NCBI RefSeq assembly: GCF_003287895.1 | Contig: NZ_CP030280.1 | Coordinates: forward strand, 1,805,501-1,869,500 | Direction: 5' to 3' | Source of the DNA: Blautia argi | Lineage (GTDB): Bacteria; Bacillota; Clostridia; Lachnospirales; Lachnospiraceae | Length of the DNA stretch: 64,000 nt | Shown: piece by piece, positions 38,377 through 47,490 of the stretch | How positions within the stretch are numbered: the first letter of the stretch is position 1 | Layout of the letters: each line of letters opens with the position of its first letter | Translations under genes and position numbers: made by a program | The notes under the pieces: generated by a model | Databases searched by the model: none | What the model saw: only the letters and a program-made list of their open reading frames with translations | Told to the model about the DNA's origin: nothing

Positions 38377-38901
38377 CTACTCCTGCTCTTTAGATGATTT
38401 CCATTTCAAGAACTGAAACTCCTCATCTTTATAATAAAACAAAACTAAAACAAACAACAGCACCATGCTGACTGTGACATAAATATCCGCCACATTAAAC
38501 ACCGGAAAATCTATAAGCGAAAAATAAATAAAGTCCACCACATAATTCAAACGCAAACGGTCAATCAGATTTCCGATTCCTCCTGCTGTAATAAGAAAAC
38601 AAAGGATTTTCATGGGGAGAAACCGTTTTCCCTCAGGCAGTTTCCAAAGTATATAACACACGCCTAGCAAAATAGCGGACGTAAGCAACACTAAAAAAAC
38701 CTTCTGGTTCTGAAAAATACCAAAAGCAGCGCCTCGGTTTTCCAGATAATGCAGGGACAACACATTGGGAATCAGGGGAATATCCGCCTGATTCTTCAGA
38801 TGCTCTACTGCCAGTAGCTTTGTCCACTGATCCAGTCCTGTGAGAACCGCTACGGATAAAACAAGCTCTAAAAAAGATTCTATTCTTCTTTTCTTTTCCA
38901 T
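38377..38901 (-). CDS. lspA: signal peptidase II (prolipoprotein)
   Basis: 174 residues with four membrane helices. Catalytic aspartates are in GGIGNLIDRLRLNYVVDFI and VFNVADIYV, and the family pattern HYLENRGAAFGIFQ is present. It cleaves signal peptides from lipoproteins such as the carbohydrate-binding lipoprotein at 3,266-5,211. It starts 3 bp after aroB and ends 5 bp before rluD. Confidence 0.96.
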   Translation of the reverse strand: MEKKRRIESFLELVLSVAVLTGLDQWTKLLAVEHLKNQADIPLIPNVLSLHYLENRGAAFGIFQNQKVFLVLLTSAILLGVCYILWKLPEGKRFLPMKILCFLITAGGIGNLIDRLRLNYVVDFIYFSLIDFPVFNVADIYVTVSMVLLFVLVLFYYKDEEFQFLKWKSSKEQE

Positions 38902-38904
38902 TTG

Positions 38905-40011
38905 TTACTCCTTTCCTCCTGCAGGAAGCACAGACCGAATCCCTTCCAGCAAATCAGCGTCTGTCAGAGTTTTATCCACAACCGCATATCCTTTTTTCTG
39001 CAGCAGAATAAATTTTATGGCCTTTCCGTCCATTTTTTTATCCGATTTCGTAGTCTGCAGAATCTCTTCTGCACATAGGTTCTCTGTGTACACAGGAAGG
39101 TCAAACGCCTTTATCTGTTCTAAAATTTCTTCATATTCTTCTTTTGTAAGCCAGCCTCTTTTCATAGAAAGAAAGGCAGACGCCGCACAGCCCACTGCCA
39201 CACACGCGCCATGGGACATAGTAAAATTTTTCAGTTTTTCAACCGCATGCCCAATGGTATGTCCCAGATTTAAGACTGCACGTTCTCCCTGCTCTGTAGG
39301 ATCATTTTCTACCACGGTTTTCTTAATCACGCAGCTTCTGTAGATCATTTCCAGGCAGATGTCGTTTTCTCTCTGCATTATTTCTTCCCTGTGCAGAGTA
39401 AGCCATACGTTGTAATCCTTATCCCGAATCAGTCCGTGTTTGATAACCTCTCCCATACCGCTGGAAAACTCTGTATCAGGAAGAGTTTTTAGGACAGATA
39501 CATTGGTATACACCAGAAGAGGCTGATGAAAAGCTCCCACCATATTTTTATACTGTTTAAAATCTACCCCTGTTTTTCCGCCAATACTGCTGTCTACCTG
39601 GGAAAGAAGTGTGGTGGGAATCTGGATAAAATCTATGCCCCTCAAATATGTGGCTGCCGCAAAACCAGTCATATCTCCGGTCACACCACCGCCTAAAGCT
39701 GCCAACATATCCTTTCTGTCAAAATGCTGCTGTATCAGATATTCATAGATTCCCTGTATCTGCTCCAGCGTTTTATTTTCTTCCCCGGCCGGAAGGATAT
39801 AGGACATTACTTCCATTTTGCACTTTTTCAGCTCTCTTTTCACTTCCTCCAGATACAGAGGCGCCACATGACTGTCTGAAACAATACAGATGCGGCGGCT
39901 TTCTTTTTGCAGAGTCAGCACCTCGTCCGCAAGGGAAGCAAAATCCTTTCGGAAAACAATGGGATAGTGAAAATCCCCGATGCGCTGAACAAGTAAGCGT
40001 TCTCCCGTCAT
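38905..40011 (-). CDS. aroB: 3-dehydroquinate synthase
   Basis: 368 residues. NAD-binding GGGVTGDMTGFAAATYLRG, SQVDSSIGGKTGVD, and metal/active site segments GEVIKHGLIRD and NLGHTIGHAVEK identify AroB, the second step of the shikimate pathway. It stands alone among cell-division and tRNA/rRNA genes with no other aro gene nearby, an arrangement that occurs in several Clostridia. It begins 25 bp after ylmH and is followed by lspA after 3 bp. Confidence 0.96.
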   Translation of the reverse strand: MTGERLLVQRIGDFHYPIVFRKDFASLADEVLTLQKESRRICIVSDSHVAPLYLEEVKRELKKCKMEVMSYILPAGEENKTLEQIQGIYEYLIQQHFDRKDMLAALGGGVTGDMTGFAAATYLRGIDFIQIPTTLLSQVDSSIGGKTGVDFKQYKNMVGAFHQPLLVYTNVSVLKTLPDTEFSSGMGEVIKHGLIRDKDYNVWLTLHREEIMQRENDICLEMIYRSCVIKKTVVENDPTEQGERAVLNLGHTIGHAVEKLKNFTMSHGACVAVGCAASAFLSMKRGWLTKEEYEEILEQIKAFDLPVYTENLCAEEILQTTKSDKKMDGKAIKFILLQKKGYAVVDKTLTDADLLEGIRSVLPAGGKE

Positions 40012-40036
40012 AGCTGTTTTTCCTCCTTTTGCTTGT

Positions 40037-40789
40037 TTAACAATATCTGTACAAAATCACATGATAGCGATCTTTTTTCGTCTTATTGGTAACAGAACCA
40101 AATTGAAATTTCCCTTTGCCTCGAACAGAAATAATATCTCCGTCCTTTATGGTGTATCCGTTTGATACCACACTTTTGCCGTTTACAAAAACCTTTCCTC
40201 CCTCTATAAAGGGAATTACACTGCTTCTTGAGGTTTTAAAAGCAAGGGCAATGATACTGTCCAGACGGGCAGAGGCCACTGTACCGGACACTTCCTCTCT
40301 TTTGGGAACCGGAAAATCCGTGATTTCCGTAATCTGCTCTGCCTTTACAGAGGTATGGCGGATACGGCAGATTTCTTCTTTGAGAAATTCACAAAGAGAA
40401 GTATGACAAAATACACAGGCACTATCCTCTTCCATGAGAATATCTCCGATTTTGCTCCTGTCAATACCCAGATTTAAGATAGCCCCCAGATAATCCCTGT
40501 GTGTCAGCTTATCCGAAAATTTCCGATTCAGGGGTTCAATTCTTAAACAGGCCAGAGGATAATCTTCTTTACAACAAAAAGCATCAGGGACGAAGGCTGC
40601 CATCTGACGCTCTGCGGTTTCATATCCTCCCCACAGCTTCACGGTCACTCCCGTATCTTTCATGGAAAGGCTCTGAAGCATATTCTGTTCGTTTAAATCA
40701 AGAAAATCGGAGAAGGTAAGAATTCCCCGAAAATAAGCCTTCTTACTCAACTCCGTCATACGCTTTTTAAATAAATCGTCTTTTTCCAT
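40037..40789 (-). CDS. ylmH: YlmH family RNA-binding S4 protein
   Basis: 250 residues. An alpha/beta N-terminal region (FLDLNEQNMLQSL, LTHRDYLGAILNLGIDRSKIGDI) precedes a C-terminal S4 domain (ASARLDSIIALAFKTSRSSVIPFIEGGKVFVNGK). YlmH homologues bind RNA and act in ribosome quality control in Bacillus. The gene follows sepF after 9 bp in the standard ylm order. Confidence 0.9.
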   Translation of the reverse strand: MEKDDLFKKRMTELSKKAYFRGILTFSDFLDLNEQNMLQSLSMKDTGVTVKLWGGYETAERQMAAFVPDAFCCKEDYPLACLRIEPLNRKFSDKLTHRDYLGAILNLGIDRSKIGDILMEEDSACVFCHTSLCEFLKEEICRIRHTSVKAEQITEITDFPVPKREEVSGTVASARLDSIIALAFKTSRSSVIPFIEGGKVFVNGKSVVSNGYTIKDGDIISVRGKGKFQFGSVTNKTKKDRYHVILYRYC

Positions 40790-40798
40790 AAGCTGTCA

Positions 40799-41383
40799 TT
40801 AAAGTCCCTCGTAAATAGAACCGCCGGTGATATCATTTAAAAGCTCCTGAGAATCTCCGGTAATATCCACGCCTTCTGGTGTCAGAATGAAAATATAAGA
40901 AGATACCTTACGGATACTTCCATTAATTGAATAGCTTGCACCTGAGGTAAAATCAATAATATGCTGTGCAAGATTGATATCCAGTCCTTCCAGATTCAAA
41001 ATAACGGTACAGCTATCCAGAAGTGCATCTACAATTTCTGTGGAATCTTCAAACTGTTTAGGCTTAATCACACACACCTCATTGGAAGATGTTTTCTTTT
41101 TTACATTATACATAGGCGTCACCTTACTTGAAGAAGAAGCGGTTGGCTGTTTCTGAGGCTTCGGAGCTTTTGTGGCAGCAGTCTGTTTTTCTGCTTTTTT
41201 ATGGCTTTTGGAGGAGGAAACATAATCCTCATCAAAATCATCAAGATCCTCATCCAACTTTTTAAAGAATCTCTTTTTCGGCTTTTCGTCCTCAAAATCC
41301 TCGTCCATATCATCTAAAAACTCGTCATCATCAAAGTCTTCATTTACCTTCACTGCATCTAAAAATTTATCTAAGATATTCAT
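40799..41383 (-). CDS. sepF: cell division protein SepF
   Basis: 194 residues. A short N-terminal amphipathic segment (MNILDKFLDAVKV) for membrane binding, a long acidic and Lys/Ser-rich linker (about 15-90), then the SepF fold (VCVIKPKQFEDSTEIVDAL, VILNLEGLDINLAQHIIDFTSGASYSI, FILTPEGVDI). SepF tethers and bundles FtsZ. The ATG at 41381-41383 is chosen because it gives the canonical amphipathic N-terminus and has GGAG nine bases upstream. Confidence 0.93.
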   Translation of the reverse strand: MNILDKFLDAVKVNEDFDDDEFLDDMDEDFEDEKPKKRFFKKLDEDLDDFDEDYVSSSKSHKKAEKQTAATKAPKPQKQPTASSSSKVTPMYNVKKKTSSNEVCVIKPKQFEDSTEIVDALLDSCTVILNLEGLDINLAQHIIDFTSGASYSINGSIRKVSSYIFILTPEGVDITGDSQELLNDITGGSIYEGL

Positions 41384-41403
41384 ACTAGCAATCTCCAATC
41401 CCT

Positions 41404-42099
41404 TTATATACTGTAATTTCTTTCTCCGAAGATGCCTGTCCCGACGCGGACGTGGGTAGCGCCTTCTTCAATGGCAACTTCATAATCACCAGTCATGCCC
41501 ATGCTTAAGACATTCATAGTAACATTATCAATATTTTCCTGTGCAATGTCAACACTTAATTTTCTTAAATCCCGAAAAAAGTTCCGATTATTCTCCGGAT
41601 CTTCTGTATAAGGTGCAATGGTCATCAACCCTTTTATCTGAATATGCGGAAGTCCGGCGATTTCTTTTGCAAGAGGCAGAGCCTCTTCTGGCGCAATTCC
41701 GAATTTGCTTTCCTCCCCTGCCACATTTACCTCTAATAGAACAGACGCAGTTCTATTTTTCTTCCCTGCCTCCTTGCTGATTTCCTCTGCCAGACGCAAA
41801 GAATCCACAGAATGAATCAGACATGCTTTATCTACCACGTATTTTACCTTGTTTCTCTGCAAATGCCCAATCATATGCCAACGAATCTCCGGTGACAGGA
41901 TTTCCGCCTTTTCAGTCAGTTCCTGTACCTTATTTTCTCCAAAATCCCTGACACCTAAGGGCAAAAGTTCCTCTATCATGGATATGGGTTTTGTCTTACT
42001 CACTGCAATCAGGGTGACCTCTGAGGGATCTCTTCCTGCTCTTTTACATGCCTGTATTACTTTTTCTTCTACGCTTTTATAATTGTCACAAACGCTCAT
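41404..42099 (-). CDS. yggS: YggS/YlmE family PLP homeostasis protein
   Basis: 231 residues, a single alanine-racemase-type barrel with the PLP lysine in LIAVSKTKP (about 35) and family segments FGENKVQELTEKA, WHMIGHLQRNKVKYV, HSVDSLRLAEEIS, KGLMTI and LSMGMTGDYEVAIEEG. These proteins bind PLP and buffer its level. It precedes sepF by 20 bp in the ylm cluster. Confidence 0.94.
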   Translation of the reverse strand: MSVCDNYKSVEEKVIQACKRAGRDPSEVTLIAVSKTKPISMIEELLPLGVRDFGENKVQELTEKAEILSPEIRWHMIGHLQRNKVKYVVDKACLIHSVDSLRLAEEISKEAGKKNRTASVLLEVNVAGEESKFGIAPEEALPLAKEIAGLPHIQIKGLMTIAPYTEDPENNRNFFRDLRKLSVDIAQENIDNVTMNVLSMGMTGDYEVAIEEGATHVRVGTGIFGERNYSI

Positions 42100-42145
42100 T
42101 TTCCTACCCCTTTCGTTGGTAACTCAAAAATCTGTTTCCTTCTCT

Positions 42146-43676
42146 TTAATGGAGAATTTCCTCTTCCTTAACGCTTTCTCCGTCCAGAACAATATAGTCA
42201 AAAGGCTGAAGACCATAGGAGGTTCCCTTCGCAACAATACAGTATTCCTCATTCTGGTCTAAAATCTCAATCTGCCGGAAAACTGCATAGCCTTTATTCA
42301 TGCCATAAACCCCTTCCAGATAATCCACCTCACCCACCACAAAGGTTTCGGAGGAATCTGGTTTCTTTAGTACATCGTTCTCCCGGAAGGTTTTTTCGTC
42401 AACATAACAGTACCCTCCCGGATCTGCCTGGGTTTCGGCAGTAATCTCATTTCCATCCTCATCAATTTCCTTATAAATAACTGCTTCTACAAATTCAGTA
42501 ACAGGAGAACCTTTGCGGTTATCTACCTCACGAATAAAGCCCCGTCCTTCTCCGTTATCTCCCTTTGCCAGAAAATCTCTTGGAATCAGATAAAACTCCT
42601 TTGTCACAATAGAACTTACCGGTATTTTTAATCCACTCTGGGTATTTACAACCAACTCAATCTCCAGGAAGCGGTCAGAGGCATAGCGTATCATACCATT
42701 CTGAAGCTGAATTTTTGCCACCTTCTGATTTCCCACATTGACAATGGAAAGAGAGCCGTTCTGGACTTTCTCCGTCCTTTGTAAATCTGACCTTGATGCT
42801 GGTACGATCTGCAATGGCTGCCGCCAGCTTATCGGTAATTGGCACCATAAGCGTCCATTTTTCACTGGTGATTACCTTATAAACCGAATCTCCCGCCTTT
42901 ATCTTCTCACTGGTCAGAAGGTCTGTCTTTTTATAAGCTCTCTCGTTAAAATCTTCTTCTTTCAGGTCTTTTGCTGTTTTTTGTTCATATCCATCCGTAG
43001 AATATACCACAACACCTGCCTCCGGAGCTGTGTATACGGTCTGACTTCCCAGAGAAACAGCAGAGCCTACTGCCTGTCCTGCAATCACCTGGGAAGTTTC
43101 ATCTTCTTCCTCGTCTTTAACCTGCTCTGTCACACCTGCCGCCTGCAGAATGCTTCCCTCCAGTTCATATTTAAAGCTGTAGGTATCATAAAAATCACTG
43201 CCATCAAAGGAATAGGCAAACTTTGCCATACTGGAACGAAGTTTTTCCAGTTGTTCCTCTGTAAGCTGAATATCCGGTGCTTCCTGTTTTGCTGCAGACA
43301 GCCCATAGACAGAGCCGTTTTTCCGCACCTGCATGCCTTCCCGGGCATAATACCTGGTATATCCCGTACCGCCTGCCTGTACCACCTGCTCCTCCCGGAG
43401 CGCCAAAGCTGTACAGACCGGATTCTTAGTAAGCGGACCGGAGGTAACCTGATAAGAAGTCACATGGGACGAGGTCGCATACAAAATCACGGTAATCACC
43501 ATATAGATAAACAGGGCGCCAAACATCATGGTTGTAATATTAAAGGTCAGCACCCGCTTTATGGCGGAAAAGAATTCTTTTAATTTTTTACCAAAACTGT
43601 TTTTTTTGCCTGCCAATCTGAATCTCCTTTTTAATCCGTTCGTTTTCTGCACTATTTTATATTTTACCATTTTCAC
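42146..43676 (-). pseudogene. HlyD-like membrane adaptor protein, single-base frameshift
   Basis: A basic N-terminus, one membrane helix (TMMFGALFIYMVITVILYA, near 50-70), then biotinyl-lipoyl-like strands (YYAREGMQVRKNG, YTAPEAGVVVYS), as in HlyD family periplasmic adaptor proteins encoded at ylm loci of Lachnospiraceae. The 5' frame (42675-43676) and 3' frame (42146-42865) join if one base is removed from TTT at 42767-42769, restoring FTKDGEVQNGSLSIVN. The joined protein is about 510 residues. Its cellular role is unknown. It heads the minus-strand cluster leading to yggS and sepF. Confidence 0.82.
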
Positions 43677-43758
43677 TGTAGAATCACAATAGCTAAATTT
43701 TGTGTATAAAGGAGTTTTAAAAGGAAATACTAATACCGTGAAAAGGAGGCTTATATTT

Positions 43759-43984
43759 ATGAACAGCAGAATTTTAGATTATACGGCACTGGTTATTACC
43801 CGTTATTGGCGCAGTAAACTGGGGATTAATCGGACTTTTCCGTTTTAATCTTGTTACCTTCCTGTTTGGCGATATGACCTGGATTTCCAGAATTATTTAC
43901 ACTCTGGTGGGCATATGCGGTCTGTACCTGCTCAGTCTTTTTGGAAGAATCTCTTCCTTTTCAGACAGTACAGAACACCTGTAA
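43759..43984 (+). pseudogene. DUF378 membrane protein, single-base frameshift
   Basis: AAAGGAGG precedes an ATG opening MNSRILDYTALVIT. Removing one C from CCC at 43799-43801 restores VIGAVNWGLIGLFRFNLVTF and then GLYLLSLFGR, the two-helix DUF378 family, with a TAA at 43982-43984; total 74 residues. It is the only plus-strand gene in the housekeeping half of the window, placed between two divergent minus-strand groups. Confidence 0.85.
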
Positions 43985-43991
43985 AAGGGAG

Positions 43992-44043
43992 AAAAAAGGG
44001 CTGTGATTTTAAGCATTTGTAAGTTTGCTTAAAATCACAGCCC
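43992..44043 (-). terminator. strong intrinsic terminator of the mreB-to-44,076 gene block
   Basis: A perfect 18-bp stem (GGGCTGTGATTTTAAGCA with its complement, 43998-44043, 10-nt loop) followed on the minus strand by six Ts. It lies 32 bp after the end of the ATP-binding protein gene. Confidence 0.9.
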
Positions 44044-44075
44044 CATTCATACCCATTGCAATGCAGGAAAACCGA

Positions 44076-44495
44076 TTAAATGGAAACCAGAATCATCTCT
44101 TTTACACTTTCAGGCAATTCTTTTTCATCTTTAGAAACACTTAATACAAAAGAAACGTGATACTTTTCACCCATGGTATTCAGACGTGTGAGAACCTCTG
44201 CAAATTCTTCGTCTTTTACCTTTGAAATTTTGATGAAGCTATCAAGGTACATTTTTTCCAAATCATTATCCTGAGAAACAACACCGGAAAGGAAACCCAG
44301 AAATTCGCTGCTGTTCTGAATGTCATAGTCAGACATATCAATCAGACGTACTTTGTTATTCAGCTCATACATATGTTTTCTGCTTTTATCCAGATATACC
44401 AGTGTTCCCCTGGCTTCCTTCACCTCTGTATTTACCTTATCCAGAAGTACCTTTGTTTTTCCTTTACCCTTTTCTCCTACAATTAACTGAACCAT
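44076..44495 (-). CDS. small P-loop protein, unknown function
   Basis: 139 residues. The N-terminal VQLIVGEKGKGKTKVLLDKVN holds a Walker A motif, and LVYLDKSRK and HVSFVLSVSKDE could be further strands of a P-loop fold. There is no clear Walker B or partner domain. Relatives in Lachnospiraceae are annotated as hypothetical or PilT-like ATPases; I would not assign a function. AAGGAGG precedes the ATG, a promoter lies upstream at 44561-44589 and a strong terminator downstream, so it seems to be its own unit. Confidence 0.75.
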   Translation of the reverse strand: MVQLIVGEKGKGKTKVLLDKVNTEVKEARGTLVYLDKSRKHMYELNNKVRLIDMSDYDIQNSSEFLGFLSGVVSQDNDLEKMYLDSFIKISKVKDEEFAEVLTRLNTMGEKYHVSFVLSVSKDEKELPESVKEMILVSI

Positions 44496-44560
44496 CGCAA
44501 TTTCCTCCTTAGCCGCACGTAGTATGTATTTTTACTAAAAACGTGGTTATCGTTGAATTA

Positions 44561-44589
44561 ATTATAGTGCATATCGTTCAAAAATACAA
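44561..44589 (-). promoter_or_regulatory. predicted promoter of the small P-loop gene
   Basis: On the minus strand TTGTAT, 17 bp, TATAAT, about 65 bp before the start codon and just inside the disturbed 3' end of the preceding carboxypeptidase gene. Confidence 0.6.
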
Positions 44590-45677
44590 TGGTAAATTAA
44601 AAATTTCAGGTAAAATTTTAAGAATTTATTTTTTCCAGCATCTGACGGACACGATTGTTCATCTCGGGTTTCATTTTCTGCCCCGTAAACAAGAATCGCA
44701 TAGGCATCGCCATAATTATTCTGAGCCAAAAGCACGGTATAATGCTCAGCTTCACTGGAAAAATACTTTCCTCCCAGTATTGTTATGCCCTTAGGAACGG
44801 AAATTCTTCCTGCAGTATAGAGGTTATCACAGTTTAACCACTGCTGGTTTTCTGTACCGTCTGCTTTGCTGTAATTCAGAATAAACTCCGGCAGTCCCAT
44901 GGCATTTAAAATATCCGGATATTCTAAAAATCGATTCATCAAAAGATACAGATCATACACGGTACTGTATTGATTTTCATCAGATACACCTGTAACATTA
45001 GCAAAATGAGTATTGGTCATGCCAAGCTCCTGTGCCTTCTGATTCATCAACTCTACAAAGGCTTCTGCGCTGCCTCCTGCGCTTCTTGCAAGAGCCAGAC
45101 AGGCGTCCTGTGCAGAAGATACCAGTACTGCATTGTAAAGCTGATTTACTGTAACCTGAGTATCCGAAGATAATCCGCAGGAACGGAAATCATTTCCGTA
45201 TACCATGTCCTCGGAAGCAATGGTTATGCTGTCCTCAGGATTCAACTTATCATAAGCTGTTAAAACTGTCATAAGCTGTGTCACCTTACCGGGAGATATC
45301 CTCTCATAAAGACCGGTTGCAAAAGGAATCTCTTTTTCCTGTACGGCAAACAACCCGGCCCGCTCTCCTTCTTTTGCCTCCACACCCTCTAAGGGAGTTT
45401 CGGCCTCTCCTACACAGAGTGTATCAGCCAGACCCTTGCCCACCGGATAATCCTCCCCTGCCATGGTTCCAAAAATCTGCTGGCTTCTGTTATAGGGAAG
45501 AACCTCCTTCAGCTTCCTGTTCCCCGAAACCAGAAAAATTGCCAATGCCCCAAAAAGCAGAACAAGAATCAGAAGGACTACCAGAAACAGAGTCTTTATC
45601 ATTTTCTGCTGATGCCGCTTCTGGTATCTGGAAGGTTTCTTTTTTTGTTTTTTGGAGAATTTATCGATACATTTCAC
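44562..45677 (-). CDS. D-alanyl-D-alanine carboxypeptidase-like serine hydrolase
   Basis: 371 residues as read. A basic N-terminus and membrane helix (about 27-50) anchor an external penicillin-binding domain with SPGK (SxxK motif, in RISPGKVTQLMT), SSAQDA in the SxN region and a weakly conserved third motif near ITILGGKY. It trims peptidoglycan stem peptides. The C-terminus is abnormal: after VYGAENE, removing one base from GGG at 44666-44668 gives TEMNNRVRQMLEKINS and a stop at 44618, as in relatives, so the last 40 residues read here are probably out of frame. The start overlaps mgsA by 17 bp. Confidence 0.82.
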   Translation of the reverse strand: MKCIDKFSKKQKKKPSRYQKRHQQKMIKTLFLVVLLILVLLFGALAIFLVSGNRKLKEVLPYNRSQQIFGTMAGEDYPVGKGLADTLCVGEAETPLEGVEAKEGERAGLFAVQEKEIPFATGLYERISPGKVTQLMTVLTAYDKLNPEDSITIASEDMVYGNDFRSCGLSSDTQVTVNQLYNAVLVSSAQDACLALARSAGGSAEAFVELMNQKAQELGMTNTHFANVTGVSDENQYSTVYDLYLLMNRFLEYPDILNAMGLPEFILNYSKADGTENQQWLNCDNLYTAGRISVPKGITILGGKYFSSEAEHYTVLLAQNNYGDAYAILVYGAENETRDEQSCPSDAGKNKFLKFYLKFLIYHCIFERYAL

Positions 45678-46056
45678 GCCAGTCCAATTCTCCTCTTCCC
45701 AAAGAACGAATCATCATCTCCGCAGTTGCCAGATTGGTTGCCATAGGAATGTTATGTGTATCGCAGAGCATAAAAATCCGCTTTACATCAGGGTCATGCT
45801 TCTGCGGCTCCAAAGGCTCTCTTAAATAAATCACCAAATCCATATCATTTTGTTCGATCATAGCGCCTAACTGCTGTTCGCCGCCTAAATGCCCTGCAAG
45901 AAATTTGTGTACTGTCAGATTGGAAGCTTCCTCGATAAGTCTTCCTGTAGTTCCGGTGGCATAAAGATTATTCTTTGATAAAATATTCCTGTAAGCAATG
46001 CAAAAATTCTGCATTAATTTCTTTTTTGAATTGTGTGCGATCAAACCGATGTTCAT
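45661..46056 (-). CDS. mgsA: methylglyoxal synthase
   Basis: 131 residues. NIGLIAHNSKKKLM, ATGTTGRLI, GGEQQLGAMI and DLVIYLREPLEPQKHDPDVK, with catalytic Asp in the GGEQQ/MDLVIY region, define MgsA. It converts dihydroxyacetone phosphate to methylglyoxal, a bypass relieving sugar-phosphate stress. The ATG at 46054-46056 overlaps the rodA stop by 4 bp and has GGGAGG upstream. Linkage to rodA is common in Clostridia. Confidence 0.95.
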   Translation of the reverse strand: MNIGLIAHNSKKKLMQNFCIAYRNILSKNNLYATGTTGRLIEEASNLTVHKFLAGHLGGEQQLGAMIEQNDMDLVIYLREPLEPQKHDPDVKRIFMLCDTHNIPMATNLATAEMMIRSLGRGELDWREMYR

Positions 46057-47183
46057 GATTTTTCTACCTCCCTGTAAGTTCTGTATCTCTGTAGACCCAC
46101 GTTCAGCACAAGCCCCATTCCAATATAAAGGCTGACCATAGAAGTCAGACCATAGCTGACAAAGGGCAACGGCGTCCCGGTATTTGGCAGTATCTTTGTA
46201 ACAACCGCTACATTGATAAAGCCCTGCACTGCTACAATGGACGCGACTCCGCAGCATATCAGTTTTCCGGCCATATCCTTTGCCCGCAGGCTTGTCCTGA
46301 TACATTCAAAAATAATCAGAAGCAACAGCAGCAAAATTGCCACACATCCGATAAATCCCAGTTCCTCTCCTGCTACAGAGAAAATAAAGTCTGTCTGGTT
46401 TTCGGATACGAAGTTTCCCTTGTTTGCAGATGCCACCTCATTGTTGTTCAGACCTTTGCCTGTAAGCTGTCCGGATCCAATTGCCATCACCGAATTTTCC
46501 TGCTGATTTACCGCGTCTGAATATTCCTCGTCTTCAGAATTTAAAAACGCCATAATTCGATTTCTCTGATAAGGCTCTATAAGTTTCTGATCCGGCTGGA
46601 CAACAATAAAGAGAAATACAACTGCAAGAGGAACGACAATCATCAGTGCTCCTCCTATAATTTTATAGCTTAATCCTGCAATATATAACAGTATACAGAA
46701 AATTATAGCAATAGTTATGGTATTTTTCAAGTCCGGCTGTTTCAGAATCAGGGCAAGAGGAACTGCCATCAGCACTGCTGATTTTGCCAGAGTTTTCAGT
46801 GTATTCAAATCCTCCTCATGATCCATAAAGAATTTGGCAAAAAAGAGAATAAGTACAATTTTGCAAAGCTCAGTAGGCTGGAACTGAAAACCGCCGATAT
46901 TAATCCAACGGGTAGCGCCATTGGCATCAGTTCCAAGAAAAATAACCAGAAGAAGCAAAATCAAAATGCCTCCATACATAATCCAGTTAAAATTCAAAAT
47001 CCAACTGTAATCCATCAGGGATACAATCACCATAACTGTCAGTCCCAAAATCATACCTGCAAACTGCTTCTTCTGAAGAGAAGGCTCTGCACTTCCCACC
47101 AGAAGCACTCCGATAAAGGTCAGCACCATAAGCACCAGTACCAGTCTGAAATTGTAGTCCTTTAATTTGTATTGTCTAATCAT
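46053..47183 (-). CDS. rodA: RodA/FtsW family peptidoglycan polymerase
   Basis: 376 residues with about ten membrane helices. SEDS family signatures: GATRWINIGGFQFQPTELCK, a large extracellular loop containing QQENSVMAIGSGQLTGKGL, FSVAGEELGFIG, and the closing LPNTGTPLPFVSYGLTSM. It polymerises lipid II for side-wall growth together with the PBP2 encoded by mrdA. Position after minE and before mgsA is the usual Lachnospiraceae order. Confidence 0.95.
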   Translation of the reverse strand: MIRQYKLKDYNFRLVLVLMVLTFIGVLLVGSAEPSLQKKQFAGMILGLTVMVIVSLMDYSWILNFNWIMYGGILILLLLVIFLGTDANGATRWINIGGFQFQPTELCKIVLILFFAKFFMDHEEDLNTLKTLAKSAVLMAVPLALILKQPDLKNTITIAIIFCILLYIAGLSYKIIGGALMIVVPLAVVFLFIVVQPDQKLIEPYQRNRIMAFLNSEDEEYSDAVNQQENSVMAIGSGQLTGKGLNNNEVASANKGNFVSENQTDFIFSVAGEELGFIGCVAILLLLLLIIFECIRTSLRAKDMAGKLICCGVASIVAVQGFINVAVVTKILPNTGTPLPFVSYGLTSMVSLYIGMGLVLNVGLQRYRTYREVEKS

Positions 47184-47211
47184 GAAAACACCTTTTTCCT
47201 AATCTCAGTTA

Positions 47212-47481
47212 TTATCTCCAGAAGGTAATTCCCGGAGAAGAATGTTCGATATCGGTCTTTAGGGGAATCTTTGCCATAAAAGTAGCTGTATCTTTTCGAT
47301 ACCGGATTTCTACTTTTTGCTCCTTTACGGCAAAATATTTATTCACAGCCCGAATCACGTCGTTTTGCAGCATGGTCATCATTTGTGGAGTACAGTCCAG
47401 CCGTTCTGATGTCAGAAGCAGCTTTAAACGGTCTTTGGCTACAAGACCGGAACGTCTGCCCGGAAATCTCAACAATTCCAT
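47212..47481 (-). CDS. minE: cell division topological specificity factor MinE
   Basis: 89 residues. SGLVAKDRLKLLLTSERLDCTP is the MinD-activating helix region, followed by a short dimerisation domain (MLQNDVIRAVNKYF, VEIRYRKD). MinE stimulates MinD ATPase and drives its movement away from midcell. It starts 9 bp after minD. No minC is found next to minD here. Confidence 0.9.
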   Translation of the reverse strand: MELLRFPGRRSGLVAKDRLKLLLTSERLDCTPQMMTMLQNDVIRAVNKYFAVKEQKVEIRYRKDTATFMAKIPLKTDIEHSSPGITFWR

Positions 47482-47490
47482 GCCCTCCTT

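Noticed and set aside
43998..44043. Terminator for the plus-strand DUF378 gene
   Set aside because: The stem is close behind that gene, but the T tract exists only on the minus strand, so it serves the gene at 44,076-44,495.
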